A stretch of 64,000 bases of DNA from Datisca glomerata. Taxonomy: Eukaryota > Streptophyta > Magnoliopsida > Cucurbitales > Datiscaceae. The notes under the pieces were generated by a model. The model made no database searches. It was not told where the DNA came from and was given only the letters and a program-made list of their open reading frames with translations. The DNA lies in assembly GCA_003255025.1 (NCBI GenBank), contig QANY01002293.1:495506-559505 (forward strand). Reading direction: 5' to 3'. This document shows, piece after piece, positions 32,986-43,950 of the stretch. The translations under genes were made by a program, and so were the position numbers. Position 1 is the stretch's first letter. The number at the start of each line of letters is the position of its first letter.

Positions 32986-33348
32986 ATATTTTAAATAAAA
33001 ATGAAGAACAAGAAAATCTCTTGTTAGACTTAATTAGTAAAATTGAGAATCCAGAATTAAAATAAGAATACCTAGAAAGACTTAAGAAAGTAATTCAAAA
33101 GAAAGAAAATTTTAAGTCTCATAATAATAATACCACAAGCCTTTTTCGCAAACCCTTGAAAAATCCAATAAGGTTAAAGGATGTACCTTACATGAGCTTT
33201 AGAAAGAAATTAAAAAAATTAAAATTGAAATAAAAGAATTAAAAAATTCAAACTCAGAAATAATAAAAGAATTAAATCTTTTAAAAATAAAATGTTTAAT
33301 TAAAAAGTCATGAATCCAATGAACTAGGATAACCTAGTAAACTCAATT

Positions 33349-34000
33349 ATGATAATGAGGTTGAAGAATCTATTATCAATAATCAAAATGATGATAACTT
33401 CCTCCAAATCCTATTATCAAGATTTTGATTTCACTACAATGACTCTTGTTGATTCAGGAGCAGATTTGAATTGTATGCAGGAAGAACTAGTTCCGACCAA
33501 GTACTTCAAGAAGACAAATGAATCCTTGTCATTTACCAATGGTACTCGAATGCATATTAATTATGAAATCCTCAAAGTTCATATTTGTCAAGACAATGTA
33601 TGTTTCAAAACATCGTTTGTCTTAGTGAATAATATCACGGATAAAATCGTTTTGGATTTACCATTCATTTCTCTGTTGTATCATTTTACCACAGAGTATT
33701 ATGGGATAATTACTTATCCCATGGATGAAACTGTTAAATTCAAATTTCTTTCTTTTTCTCACAACGAGAAATTGAAGACATTAAAACAAAATTTTGTTTT
33801 TAAATCCATAAATTTAATTTATTGTAAAGAAAGACAATTGTGTTTTTCGTAAGACAGAATAAAATTTAAAAGAATTGAAGAACAACTTCAAAATATTACT
33901 CTTCAAAAATAAATATAAATCTTTAAAAGGAAAATTTGTGTACTAACATTCTTAATATATTCTGGCAAATCCAGATAAATAAAATTGATGGATACAAAAT
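33349..34000 (+). pseudogene. Pararetroviral protease, then truncated RT
   Basis: This is the best-preserved protease in the window: open at 33,349-33,852 with LVDSGADLNCMQEELVP (active-site DSG intact) and IVLDLPFISLLY. The RT that follows is only a stub; FWQIQINKIDGYKIT at about 33,960-34,003 is the last recognisable piece. Viral homology ends near 34,000-34,030, next to the Tat element. Confidence 0.75.
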
Positions 34001-34400
34001 TACACGTGTTTTTACAAAGACCATCTTTGTCATTTCTCGAGAACTTGCACTTCTTTGGAAATAACAAACAAAATATATAATGTTAATTGAATGAGTGTTT
34101 TTCCTATGATGACGCTTCGTTTCCTGTTTTTATTACTTTTTCCAACTGTCGTTGTATTATTTGCTAGTGCAAGTGTTGTCAGTCGTGCCTTTCCAAAAAA
34201 CATCCCTTCAGATTCTCGATTTTGAAAATTTGTGGTGTACTTTTTATTTTCTTTTTCTAGTCTGCAATCTATTTAAGGAGTCTTTTTCTTCATCTTTTTT
34301 CCTATCTTTATTTCCTTGTGGTAAGGTATTTTCCCTCACTATCTTCTTCTTCTTCATTTTCTTCTTAAACTTCTTGTCTAAAATCCCTTCTCCTTCATCT

Positions 34401-36600
34401 ATGGTGCGAGTCAACACTTCCAAGTTTAAGCCCCCGTTACCTTTGGTTAGAAACCAGACCAAGTTAGTGCATTTTTTAGATTTTCACCGTGACGCATTTC
34501 CCTCCGACGTAGTGTGTAGTTTAGGTAAAAGTCAAGCCGCAGACCACTCCTATAGTCCTCCATACCAAATAAACTTAAGCCCTATGTACATAGCCTTGGG
34601 ACTTAATCTTCCTTTCTTCAGTTTCTTTCAAGAATTATTCCATACCTATAAATTAGCTCCGTTATAGGATTTTACTCAGTTTTGAAGCTTTGAATAGGAG
34701 GCATGGTTTAGATTTAAGAGTAGATGAACTTAGGGCATTCTACATCATCACGTATTGCGCCGAGTCTGAGTGTTACTAACTGGCCCCTCGCCCCGGTGCG
34801 AAGAGAAGGAAGATGATCACCGGGATCTCAAAAGCAGACAAGGGCTAGGAACAGTATGTTGTCCAGATAGGAGGGAATTAGGGCGGTGATGGTCGCTAGA
34901 CAATTCCCTGTCGATGGGGAGTCTACGGTAAGTCGTCGGAGCTTCAATTCCCATTTCTTTACATTATGTTTTTTTTTTGTAACTTTCTTTTTTTTTCCTT
35001 TGTTTTGTAGATAACAAAAGGGAAAAACCTCCATATCTATCCCACGAGTTAAGGGAAAAGATCATTGTTGCGTTTAACATCCACGAACGAGATTGAGATG
35101 ATCTCTTAGACCCAAGACGGGAAATCAACGTTGCTTCATCCCGGAAGACAACCAAGCTTCATCTTTTCGCACAGTTCATTTGTCCTTAGCGCAACCATCC
35201 ATGAAGCCATCCACATTGTCTCCTTCATCTTCTCCTGAAATTCCACTAGTTACTCCTACTTCCTGTTCTCCGATTTATGTTTCTAGTACTTCAATTTCTC
35301 CTGGGTTTGAACGGGAAGACGCAGAACGGGAGCGTCAGCTTCGTAACTTTTGTAGTGAGCGTTATGTCGAGGCGCACGCATTTGAGGAGTGCTATTGTCG
35401 GGGACGTTTCTAAAGGAGAGAGGAACATCCATATGCGGTGCGCGGCTCCGAGTTCTTCCCAAACATTCCTTTCTCCTTCTTCTGACGAGACTTATACTGT
35501 CCCTGCTTCATTCTCAGTCATTCCTCCTATTTCAGCTGAGGCTTCCCAGAGGCGTGCCCCCCCCACCCCACCCTTCACCCCTTGCACAACGGGATCTGAC
35601 TCCCGTTCATCCTTCCGATTCCTAGGGAATGGGCGAAGACCTTTCCTTGTGGAGATTGAAGCATTTTCATGGGGTCTCTCAGGTCCCCGCTTCCGTCAAC
35701 TTCCTAGGTGACCCCCGTTCAGCTCACATTGTGCTCCATGGCAGTAACTCGTAACATGTCCGTTGGGAACCAGCAATGTTCCCTTAAGCCATGGTTAGAT
35801 GAAGGTATTCTCTTTCCTCTTTTTCTTGCTTTCTATACTTGTCATCTTTATTTTATTGAATTACGTTTCCTTTTGTGTTTTTTCAGGCCATTATCTTCGA
35901 CAACAACCTTCAGGAGCACTTCATGGCCAGTGAGCAAACTGTTGCTCATTGGAAGAGGGAGATCGAGAGCAACCGCAGGGTTCTCGAAACTAAGAGGTCT
36001 GAAATCGATTGGCTTTCCAAAAGAGAAGTTGAGCTCCAGGGTGATGTTGAAGAGTTGGCCCGCGGGGCAGCAGTCGCGGTGGTAGAGGATTCCAAGCTGG
36101 AAGAGTCCTTGAGGGCTGTGAAGGACGCTCTTGAGGAGTCCGAGAGGTGCCAGGCTCTTTCTTTTGAAAATTTAAAGACTGTGGATGAGAAGCTGGCCGC
36201 TACTGAAGCTGCTTGGGAGACGGCTGAGCGAAGAGGGGAGGAGACTGGTGATATTTACCAAGCTCTCTTTAACAAGGTCGAGAAGAAGGTTTACCTTGCC
36301 GGGTATAAGGACAGAAAGGAGAACCTTCCCCCCGAGGTCCCTCTGGACGGGGCCACTGAAGCTGAGACGGAGGCAACTACTAAGGAGGTTCCTACTTCTA
36401 AAGAAGCTGTGATCCCCCCCACATGAAGAAGCTAACATTCTCATCGTGGAGGATGTTGTGGATTCCGCGACTGACCTTCATGCTGTTAAGATCATCCTTG
36501 TGGATGAATCTTAGTTTTCTTTTTTCATTCCTGCAATTTGTACTTTCCTTTTCTTTTTCTTTTCTTAAGGCATTTTGTAATTTCCCATTTTATCAATGAA
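34401..36600 (+). pseudogene. Antisense Tat gene (putative gypsy-type transposon protein)
   Basis: Oriented opposite to the pol genes. Exon 1 from ATG 34,401 has INLSPMYIALGLNLPFFSFF and FHTYKLAPL, resembling the putative gypsy-type transposon domain (PF04195), which has a P.s.Ff.e.f..yklaPlQ pattern; it is broken by a stop at about 34,665. A GT donor (acg|gtaagtcg, about 34,931) and AG acceptor (ttttgtag, about 35,010) bound an intron. A second intron runs from aag|gtattctc (about 35,808) to ttttttcag (about 35,886). The last exon (35,887-36,426) is a coiled coil rich in Glu, Ala and Arg (HWKREIESNRRVLETKRSEI, SLRAVKDALEESERCQ). An aatgaaa poly(A)-like signal is near 36,596. Antisense ORFs between pol and the 3' LTR are known from Grande- and Retand-type elements. 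Confidence 0.6.
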
Positions 36601-36964
36601 ATGTCTTTCTTTTCTTGGCACGCTTCATTAAATTAATATTTTATACTTAGCAAGATTTGAGTAAATAAAGTAGAACTTTAGGAATCTCGTACTTTTAACA
36701 TTTTTTAACCAAATAATTTTTCAAATGCTTTGAAGAAGAATGATTAAGTAACGTAGCAATTTCTTAGTTCCAAATTATTCCCAATAGCAATTTAGACTTC
36801 AGTAATTTTAAAGCACCAAAATATAAAAGATTTTTTTACTTACAGTGAGGCTTCCTGAGTTTGTTTCCTGTTCATTTCGTCCAAAAGAGAAGCTGAGCTC
36901 CAGGGTGCTTTCCCGTTTCGATCTTCTTCTGAGTTTTTCTTTTTACCTCGCATTGTGTTTCATC
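36601..36964. other. Spacer between antisense gene and tandem repeats
   Basis: AT-rich sequence inside the Tat element, without a recognisable gene. It contains a phrase, agaagctgagctccaggg, that duplicates part of the antisense gene's last exon (agaagttgagctccaggg, about 36,022), so a piece of the exon has been copied here at about 36,889. Confidence 0.45.
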
Positions 36965-37375
36965 TTTTGCTTTCCATATTTTAGAGAAAATTTTTTCCCG
37001 CACTCAATGGCTTATGGTTCTTTTTTCATTTTCGATTTTCTTTGTAGAGAGTAGGCGTTCCCGCTCTCAAGGCTTTAAACTTTTAAACCATCAACCCGAT
37101 TTTCATTTTAGAGAGTGGTTTTTGTTCCACTCTCGGTAACTTAGGTCTTCAGGCCATGGTTATTACTATTTTTCCACATTTTAGAGAGAAGGTTTTTCCC
37201 GCTCTCAAGGGCTTAGACTTCTAGGTCGCCGACCTTTTTTCATATTTTAAGAGAAGGTTTTTCCTACTCTCAAGGCCTTAGGCTTCTAGGTCGTCGACCT
37301 TTTTTACATTTTAAAGATAAGGTCTTTCCTGCTCTCAAGGGCTTAGGTTTCTAGGCCGCCGACCTTTTCTTTTAA
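36965..37375. repeat. Tat 3'-region tandem repeats, ~65 bp units
   Basis: At least five degenerate units carry the same series: attttagagagaaggttttt, cccgctctcaaggg, cttagacttctaggtcg and ccgacctttttt. The last three (from about 37,178) are the most regular. Tandem arrays between pol and the 3' LTR are a known feature of Tat-group elements and a source of satellite DNA. Confidence 0.7.
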
Positions 37376-38620
37376 GGTGACAAAGAAGGAAAGAATTGAC
37401 ACCAGATTTTTACGTGGAAAACCCTTGCAGGAAAAAAACCATGAGAGCAATTGTATATTGTAATAAAATTCAGTGATTTAAATGCAATATTTCTTAAGGT
37501 AACTAGCGTTCCAGGGTTTTGCTAATTCTGCTCATTTTTTTGTCATGAGGTTATAGCAGCCGCTTCTGCCCACTGTTTTGACGATGAAAGGGCATTCCTA
37601 AGACGGACCAAGCTTTTCTTCTGTTTGGAAGATCTCTTTCAAAACCAAATCTCCTGCCTATAATTCCCATCTTCTAATTCTTTTCTGGAAGTAGGCTTTT
37701 CATTTCTGATTGTAATTAGCTATTTACACGAGTGTTGTTCCCTTCTTTCTTCTAACAAATCAAGATTTCCATTCATGAGAACTTCATTTTTCTGTTCAGT
37801 TAGATTTGATCTGAGAATCGGGTTTCTCATTTCCACGGGTATAACCGCTTATGTTCCGTAGGCTAAGGCAAATGGTGTTTCACCTATAGTCTCTTTGGGA
37901 GTTGTTTGATATGCCCATAGTATTACTGGTAATTCTTCTACCCATTTTTCCTTTGCTGACTCTAGGCGTTTCTTCATGTTGTCAAATATGATTCGGTTTG
38001 ATCTTTCAGCTTGTTTTTTTCTTGTGGGTAGTAGGGTGTAGAGAATCAGTTGGTGATTTGCAGGTCTTCGTAGAAAGTTCTCACCATCTTTCTAGTCAAC
38101 TGAAGTCCGTTGTCAGATACTAATACCTGAGGAATTCTGTATCTGCACATTATATACCTCCACAAGAATCCCCTTACTTCTTCTTTACGAATTCTAGTAA
38201 AGGCTTCTGGCTCAATCCACTTAGTGAAGTAGTTAGTGGCAACTAGCAAGAAGCATTTTGGGGAGTGGTCCGATGATGTTCAGAGCCAACTGCATGAATG
38301 GCCAAGGACTTGTCACTATGTTCAGTTCTCATGTGGCCAATTTTATCGCGGGGGCAAATCGTTGACACTTGTCACACTTTTTTGCATATTGTTTGGCATC
38401 TCGGTGCATTTTCAGCCAGTAATACCCTTCATTCAGTATTTTGTGGCCTAGAGATCTGTCCTCGGTATGATTCTCACACACCCCTCCGTGAATTTTTGCT
38501 AACACGTATTCGACTTACTTTTCCTTAACGCACTTCACATATGGCCCTGAAAAATGCCGTTTATACAATGAATCGTTAATTATCCAATACTTGACACTCT
38601 GTTGTTGAATTTTCCTGTCA
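37376..38620 (-). pseudogene. Tat integrase fragment
   Basis: Minus-strand pieces are VATNYFTKWIEPEAFTRIRK (38,240-38,180), VLVSDNGLQLTR (about 38,112) and QAERSNRIIFDNMKKRLES (about 38,010), followed by EELPVILWAYQTTPKETIGE. This is the retroviral integrase core (D-D-E). The first catalytic Asp, expected where ATNYF stands, is Asn; the second Asp and the Glu are present. Frameshifts and stops break it. The C-terminal end near 37,560 is diffuse. Confidence 0.7.
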
Positions 38621-38859
38621 TGAAGTCTGTCTCGGGGTAGGTCCTCCTTTTAGGCAACATATTAAGTCATCTTGCCAACTTCGTTCCTACCCAGTTTTCA
38701 CTTCTGCTATTTCTTCGGCTGTGATGCTTGGTCTCTATAGAAATTGAACTGGTATGCTTCTTTTTCGTGGGAGTTGCAGTGAAGACCCCAAATTAGCCAA
38801 TGCGTCCGCATGCCCATTTTCTACACTAGGGATATGGTGGATTTCAAAAAATTTTAGTT

Positions 38860-39157
38860 GTTTGAGCAGTCTGTTAGCCTGTTGTAGGTAACTAACCATT
38901 CTTTCATCTTTTACTGTGAACTCCCCGTTACCTTCTTTACTACCAACATTGAATCATAAAATATTTTTATTTCATTTACCTATAATTCTCGTAAGGACTC
39001 CTATTATTAGGGCTTCGTATTCGGCTTCATTGTTTGAGGCGTTGAATCCAAATGAGATGGAGTGTTTGAGTGTTTCGCCAAATGGAGTTTGTAGCACCAC
39101 TCCCACTCTGAATCCTTTATTGTTCGAGGCTCTGTCAACGTATAACTCCCACATCCC
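38860..39157 (-). pseudogene. Tat archaeal-type RNase H
   Basis: The minus strand reads WELYVDRASNNKGFRVGVVL and SISFGFNASNNEAEYEALI, which are the first Asp and the Glu (NEAEYEAL) motifs of the extra RNase H carried by Tat elements between RNase H and integrase. Its end and the later acidic residues are lost in stops. Confidence 0.7.
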
Positions 39158-39259
39158 ATTTTTATTACTTATTGTCCATTTTCTGCTTCCTCATTGGCGT
39201 CAACTGTAAAGTCTGCCATAAAATTGGCCAAGGCTTACCCTTTGATTGATGTTCTTGGT

Positions 39260-40480
39260 TCGTAGTGGATCTAGTATTGGCTTAACTCGAGCGCCCACTT
39301 TACCGTTTTTCCATTTATTTCAGGTAAATGCAGGAGACTTCTAATTGGTGAATGCGTTAGCACCTTTATAGTGTGTGCCTGAAAGTAGGGTCTTAGCTTC
39401 TTTGCGGCTATTACAACGGTTGGTATCATTTTTTCCATCCTTTTGTAACGGGTCTCGGCTGCCACCAGACTTTTGTTGACGATGTATCCCGACTTTGGTT
39501 TCCTTTTTTCTTCTCTGACCAGAACAGCACTAACGACGGTCTATGAGATGGCTACATATAAGTATAAAGGTTCACATGGCTTTGGTTTTGATAATAACGT
39601 TGTAGTTGTTAGATATTCTTTTATCTTGCTAAGAGCTTCCTCACACTCATCACATCCGTCCGTTGAATTCTTCCTTAGCTTTGCAAAGAATGGTTTACAC
39701 TAATCGGTTGATCTTGAAATAAATCTATTTAATGTTGCCAACCTTCCCATAAAGCCTTGTATTTCTTTCTAGTTTCGTGAGGATTTCATCTCCATTATGA
39801 TTTTTACTTGATCTGAGTTAACCTCGATTCCTCACTGCGTAACTAAGTAGTCAAGGAATTTTCCGGCCGCCACTCCGAAGATGTATTTTTCTGGATTCAA
39901 CTTCATCGAATTTTTCCTCAGGATGAAAAATGCCTCACAAAGGTTTTCAATGTGATCTTTACGCTTTCGACTTTTCACCAGCTTGTCATCTACGTAAAAT
40001 TCCATGGTTTTCCCAACCTATTCTCGTAAGATTTTATTTACCAACCTTTGGTAGGTTGCACCTGTATTTTTTAAACCAAAAGGCAATACCTTAAATCAAA
40101 AAGTACCTTGTTCGGTTATGAAAAATGTTTTCTTTTAGTCAGGTTGGAACATTTTCACTTGGTTGTATCCTAAAAAGGTGTCCATAAAGTTCAGAAGTTC
40201 GTGTCTTAAGGTAGCGTCCACCACCTGATCTATTCTGGGTAACGAATATTCATCTTTTAGACAGGCCTTGTTCAAATCTATGAAGTCCACACAAATTCTC
40301 CATTTCCCGTTTTTATTTTTTACCATGGCAACGTTAGCGAGTCATTCTGGGTAATCTACTTCATTGATGAAATCTGCTTTTAGTAGTTTGTCAACTTCTT
40401 CTTTAATGGCCATGTTTCTTTCTGACGTGAAATGACTTTTTCGCTGCTCACTAGTTTAACAGATGGACCAGTGTTTAGTT
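39260..40480 (-). pseudogene. Tat reverse transcriptase and RNase H
   Basis: RT begins with KEEVDKLLKADFINEV and KNKNGKWRICVDFIDLNKAC (about 40,410-40,260), continues with SLPRIDQVVDATLRHELLNF, and keeps the active-site box MEFYVDDKLVKS near 39,990. RNase H is represented by ETRYKRMEKMIPTVVIAAKK and LPEINGKTVKWALELSQY (39,465-39,271). In-frame stops and frameshifts are frequent. Confidence 0.75.
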
Positions 40481-40699
40481 TATGACAGATTATATTTTAT
40501 GGTATACTTGGCATCTCCTGAGCGGTGATTGTAAAAATGTCATTGTTCTTCTGTAGGAAGTCAGTCAACCTTTTCTTTTCTGTTTCCTCCAAGTGGGCCC
40601 CAATATTTGTTATTTTTTGTGTTTCTTAATCTAAGCAAATAAGTTCAATTTCTTCTCTTGCTTCGTACCTTGGGCCCACCTGCACATCCTTCTGTGATT

Positions 40700-41259
40700 A
40701 TCGTTACTTATCTCGAATTGCCAACTTTTCTTCTGTTTCCTCGTTGATTCCAATGCGGATATTGTGCAGATCCTGTAATAGTTGGGTCCCATTTTATAGT
40801 TTCGATTCCTTTAGAGGATGGATATTTCTGCACTTGGTAATAGGTGGATGGCACTGCTTTCATTTTATGTAATCAGGTTTTTCCTAAAACAGCGTTGTAA
40901 GGGGACGACGTGTCCAGCACCACAAATTGGGTGAGGTAATTGAATGGTTCTGCGCTAACTAGGTGGTTGATCAGTCCTTCTGAGTAGCTCACATTCCCGT
41001 TGAAGCCCACTAGTGGTTATGGCATACCTTATAAATGTCGTTCCGTCATAGACATCTTTTCAAGAGTTGACCGATGGAGAATATTGACGGCACAACCGTC
41101 GTCAATCAGCACCCTTCTCAGCAGACAGTTTCCTAGATGTATTGAGATGACAAGGGCGTCGTTATGACGCCCATCATACTCCAAGTCCATGTCACCATAG
41201 ATGAGCAGTGGATTCCCACTTTCGTTGGTAGAGATTTCCTGTTCCCAGCTTCCTTCCAA
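40700..41259 (-). pseudogene. Tat aspartic protease
   Basis: The open piece at 41,259-41,029 contains HNDALVISIHLGNCLLRRVL followed by IDDGCAVNILHRSTLEKM. The active site, usually D(T/S)G, reads DDG. Downstream minus-strand pieces, NYLTQFVVLDTSSPYNAVLG (about 40,950-40,890), are the C-terminal part with the ...YNAVLGR motif of gypsy proteases. Confidence 0.7.
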
Positions 41260-42816
41260 TAGTTATTTTTTGTACTAAACTTTCCTTTCATTTCTTGTAG
41301 TTCCCTCTAGTTCAGTTAAAGCGATGATGGTGTCGAATATTCGAAGCGGCTGCTTCCCGTCATCATTCTTTCCTTCATCATGGGTTTCCCTTTCAGCTTC
41401 CCGTTTTGGTTTTTCCCTGTTTGAAATTTGATTAAGGTTTCCTTCTTTTACAAGATTCTCCACATAGTCATTTAGCTAGAAGCACTCCTTTGTAAAATGT
41501 CCATTGCTCCTATGGAATGAGCAGTATTTGTCTTTGTGTGCATGGTATGGCTCCCTTATAAGTTGAGTCGGTCTTTTCAGTCAAGGTTTGTCTTTTATCA
41601 TCTCCAAGACTTAGTTTATTGAGACAGTCAATGGGGTGTAGACTTTGTCTCTATGATAAATGTCATCTGTGGGTCTCCTTCGAGCAATAGTCTTATTCTG
41701 CTTGCTGTCTCCCCGCTTATCTTCTTTTTTTGTTCTCTGATTCTGCTTTCTGCATGCACTGGACTCATTAATCTGTCGTCCCGCCTGTTTTAACAAACTT
41801 CTCTTTTCTTCTTTCAATGCGATGTATGCTTGTGTTCTTCGAATAGTCTCCACTACGGTCAAAGGCTTTATCTTTGATAAATCCTCAAAGAAGGCTGTTT
41901 GCGGATCCAGCTCTCATCTAAAAGCCAGCCTCGCTACTTTGCCATTGCAACTTCCCACCTTAGCCATCTCCTCCTTGAATCTGTGAGTGTATTCCCAAAG
42001 TGTTTCTTTTTCTTTCTGGGCGGATATCGTCAGAAGGTAGTCTGAGTCCTCCATTATTGCCTGATAAGTAGATTATTATACCAAAAAGACACTGGACATG
42101 ATAGTAAAGTTACTAATGGATTGAGCAGGGAGGGAGTGATACTATTTAAGTGTAATCTCGTCTAGACTTGTGGAAAATATCATGAACATCAAAGCGTCTT
42201 CATGTTGGTATAATGTCATGACTTACTTGAACCATCAGAGATGATCTACATGGTCAGATTTCCCTTTATAACATTTAAATTTAGGTGCCATGAACTTCCT
42301 CGGAATTGGGGCGGCTAAGATTTCTGGACATAATGGAGTTCTGGTGAGTGATTCTAGGTCAGTTTTTCCCGTGTTTCCCAGGCTCCTCAGTTCTATCATC
42401 TCCTCCATGACAGCATACATCATGACTTTTGGTTGGCGAATTTCTCCCGCCTCCTCCTTTTTCGTGTTCCTTGGACTGAACTTCCATATCTTCATTCTAC
42501 ACGTTCCTACTATTTTCATTGTTGCCTTCTCATCTGACTTCGTGCCCGTTTCCTTCTTGGTAGTTCCCCCTTCCTTCACAGTTAGTGTGCTTACTGACTT
42601 CTGCTTGTGTCTGTGCAAGGTCATGTTGCAATGCATCGATATGTTCCTGCATCGTCTTCCACGCGTTGTGTAGTGTTTCAGCATTTTACTATTCCATTTC
42701 CTGCATTCGGCTTAGAATAGTCCAAAACATCTTAGCTGGGGGAGCAGGGCGATTGACTTGTTCATCCCCGTTCCTGTTTCCTCACTGAGGTCAGTGTTCG
42801 ACCTGGTTCGAGGCAT
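41260..42816 (-). pseudogene. Tat gag
   Basis: ATG at 42,816 begins MPRTRSNTDLSEE and stops within 40 codons. Further on, APIPRKFMAPKFKCYKGKSD (about 42,310-42,250) is the usual start of the gag core. It continues in broken frames with LYQHEDALMFMIFSTSL, TLWEYTHRFKEEMAKVG and SKIKPLTVVETIRRTQAYI to about 41,820. KYCSFHRSNGHFTKECF near 41,530-41,480 is the zinc motif. The plus-strand open frame at 42,290-42,673 is a shadow. Confidence 0.7.
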
Positions 42817-42859
42817 GGTTTGGTTTTCTGGAGGGTATCTTTGAGGTTGTTTTTCTCTT

Positions 42860-42879
42860 TCTCAATGAAAGTACCAAAA
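42860..42879 (-). other. Tat primer-binding-site region
   Basis: On the minus strand, ttttggtactttcattgaga directly follows a CA that would end the 5' LTR. It lies about 45 bp upstream of the gag ATG at 42,816. The position is right for the primer-binding site. I do not assign the tRNA. Confidence 0.45.
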
Positions 42880-43950
42880 TGTAAAGGATTTTCTCTGTTT
42901 AGTCAAGGATCAAATGGGGGGATATTGATAACGCCTGATTTATATAAGTATTAATAAAAAGAGAGGGGGTTTAAGAGTAAGAGAATGTAGATAATAAAGG
43001 TTCTAAGTTGTGTTTGTTGTTGTATTGAAAAAAAATGTGTCTTTTTCTTTAGTACATTGGTCGTTGTATAGGCTTCCCAAATTTTATGAGTTGATTAAAA
43101 TAATAATATAAAATAAGGCATTTATTATGCCTAGGGATTACACCCGTACGTGGGGTTACTCTACTGGGTATGGCCTATTTTCCTTTTCTGTCTCACTCAG
43201 TCGTCAATCAATCACATCCAGTTGGCGATTTCTTGTTGTTTCAAGTCAATCAGTCACAACCATTTGGTGGTCTGTCAATCTTTCTCATCCAAGTAATTCA
43301 GCTTTACTCAATTAATCACTACCGTCTGTCTGTCATTTCATATCCCTTTCGTTTGTTTATGCTCTTCTTCTTATCCTTCATTTCCCATTTCAGCACGGTT
43401 CGACACCTTCACGTTCACCGGTGTGTTTTCTCCTGTTCTAATGAGGTTTCCCGTTCTGACGAGGTTCCCGCTTCTATGATCTTTCACGTTCTGACGAGAT
43501 TTCCCGCTTTTGCGCACTTTCCCGTTCTGACGAGGTTTCATGCTTCTGTGTTTTTTTCAGTTCTGACGAGGTTTCCCGCCTCTGTGCACTTTCCCATTCT
43601 GACAAGGTTTCCCGCTTCTATGCTCTTTCCCGTTCTGACTAGGTTTCCTGCTTCTACGCTCTTTCTCGTTTTGATGAGGTTCCCCGCTTCTACGCTCTTT
43701 CCCATCCTGATGAGGATTCTCGCTTCTGTGTTCTTTTGCTCACTCCATCATCTGCTTTGTGCCACTTCTATTTTCCCGTCTAGCCTCCAACCTTGTCATG
43801 TTCACGGTCCACGAGTCCTCTTAGAATTGATTCTTTCTGTACACGCGTCTTGGGTGTTTTTTCTGTTCAATGATCATTTTAGATTGTGCGAATCAAACGA
43901 CCACATATATAATAACTTTTTGTAAATTCTCATCTGCCAAAAGTTTTAAG
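42880..43950 (-). repeat. Tat 5' LTR (right boundary not defined)
   Basis: The plus strand starts TGTAAAGGATTTTC at 42,880, the complement of an LTR ending in CA. No second copy was found to fix the other end. Towards the right are a minisatellite (43,453-43,739) and, on the minus strand, tattatatatgtgg near 43,910, which could be the LTR TATA box. Confidence 0.45.
43453..43739 (+). repeat. 36-bp minisatellite, 8 units
   Basis: Units begin at 43,453, 43,488, 43,524, 43,560, 43,596, 43,632, 43,668 and 43,704, so the period is 36 bp except the first (35). Each starts gttctgacgaggtttccc and continues gcttctgtgctctttccc with variants. Because 36 is divisible by 3, one frame stays open for 251 codons with a repeating VLTRFPAS motif. 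I regard that as a repeat artefact inside the LTR. Confidence 0.85.

Larger units (their letters stand above)
12003..34000. mobile_element. Endogenous pararetrovirus cluster (Caulimoviridae)
   Basis: Movement protein, coat protein with CCHC knuckle, aspartic protease, RT and RNase H fragments occur repeatedly, in that order. They come with a TATA-type promoter, a leader and a tRNA-iMet primer-binding site, but without LTRs or integrase. This is the gene set of plant pararetroviruses. An extra ORF after RNase H suggests florendovirus-like elements (inference). Three main copies are present: plus strand 13.03-20.48 kb with internal jumps, minus strand 28.0-20.5 kb, and plus strand 28.03-34.0 kb. 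A minus-strand scrap lies at 12.0-13.03 kb. All are inactivated by many stops, frameshifts and deletions. Confidence 0.85.
34100..43950 (-). mobile_element. Ty3/gypsy retrotransposon, Tat group, decayed
   Basis: The minus strand carries gag (from 42,816), a C-x-F-H type zinc motif, protease, RT, RNase H, a second (archaeal-type) RNase H and integrase (to about 37,560), in that order. Integrase after RNase H places it in Ty3/gypsy, and the extra RNase H with the style of gag places it in Tat (Ogre/Retand/Grande relatives). A tandem-repeat block and an oppositely oriented gene lie beyond the integrase. The 5' LTR side is at 42.88-43.95 kb. I could not find a matching 3' LTR on the left, so that end seems truncated or replaced at the viral cluster. 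Confidence 0.75.

Noticed and set aside
34152..34667. 171-codon frame starting at 34,152
   Set aside because: The first 80 codons are Phe/Ser/Leu-rich leader translation. Only the part from the ATG at 34,401 resembles a gypsy-type transposon protein.
36810..36850. Similarity of caccaaaatataaaagatttt to the Tat LTR end at 42,870 (taccaaaatgtaaaggatttt)
   Set aside because: Only about 20 bp, AT-rich, and the similarity includes the primer-binding side, which a 3' LTR would not share. The position is inside the element.
42290..42673. 127-codon plus-strand frame with membrane-like content
   Set aside because: It is the shadow of Tat gag on the other strand.
43170..43925. 251-codon open frame on the plus strand
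   Set aside because: It is created by a 36-bp minisatellite in the LTR of a Tat element; no domain, and the rest of the frame is low complexity.
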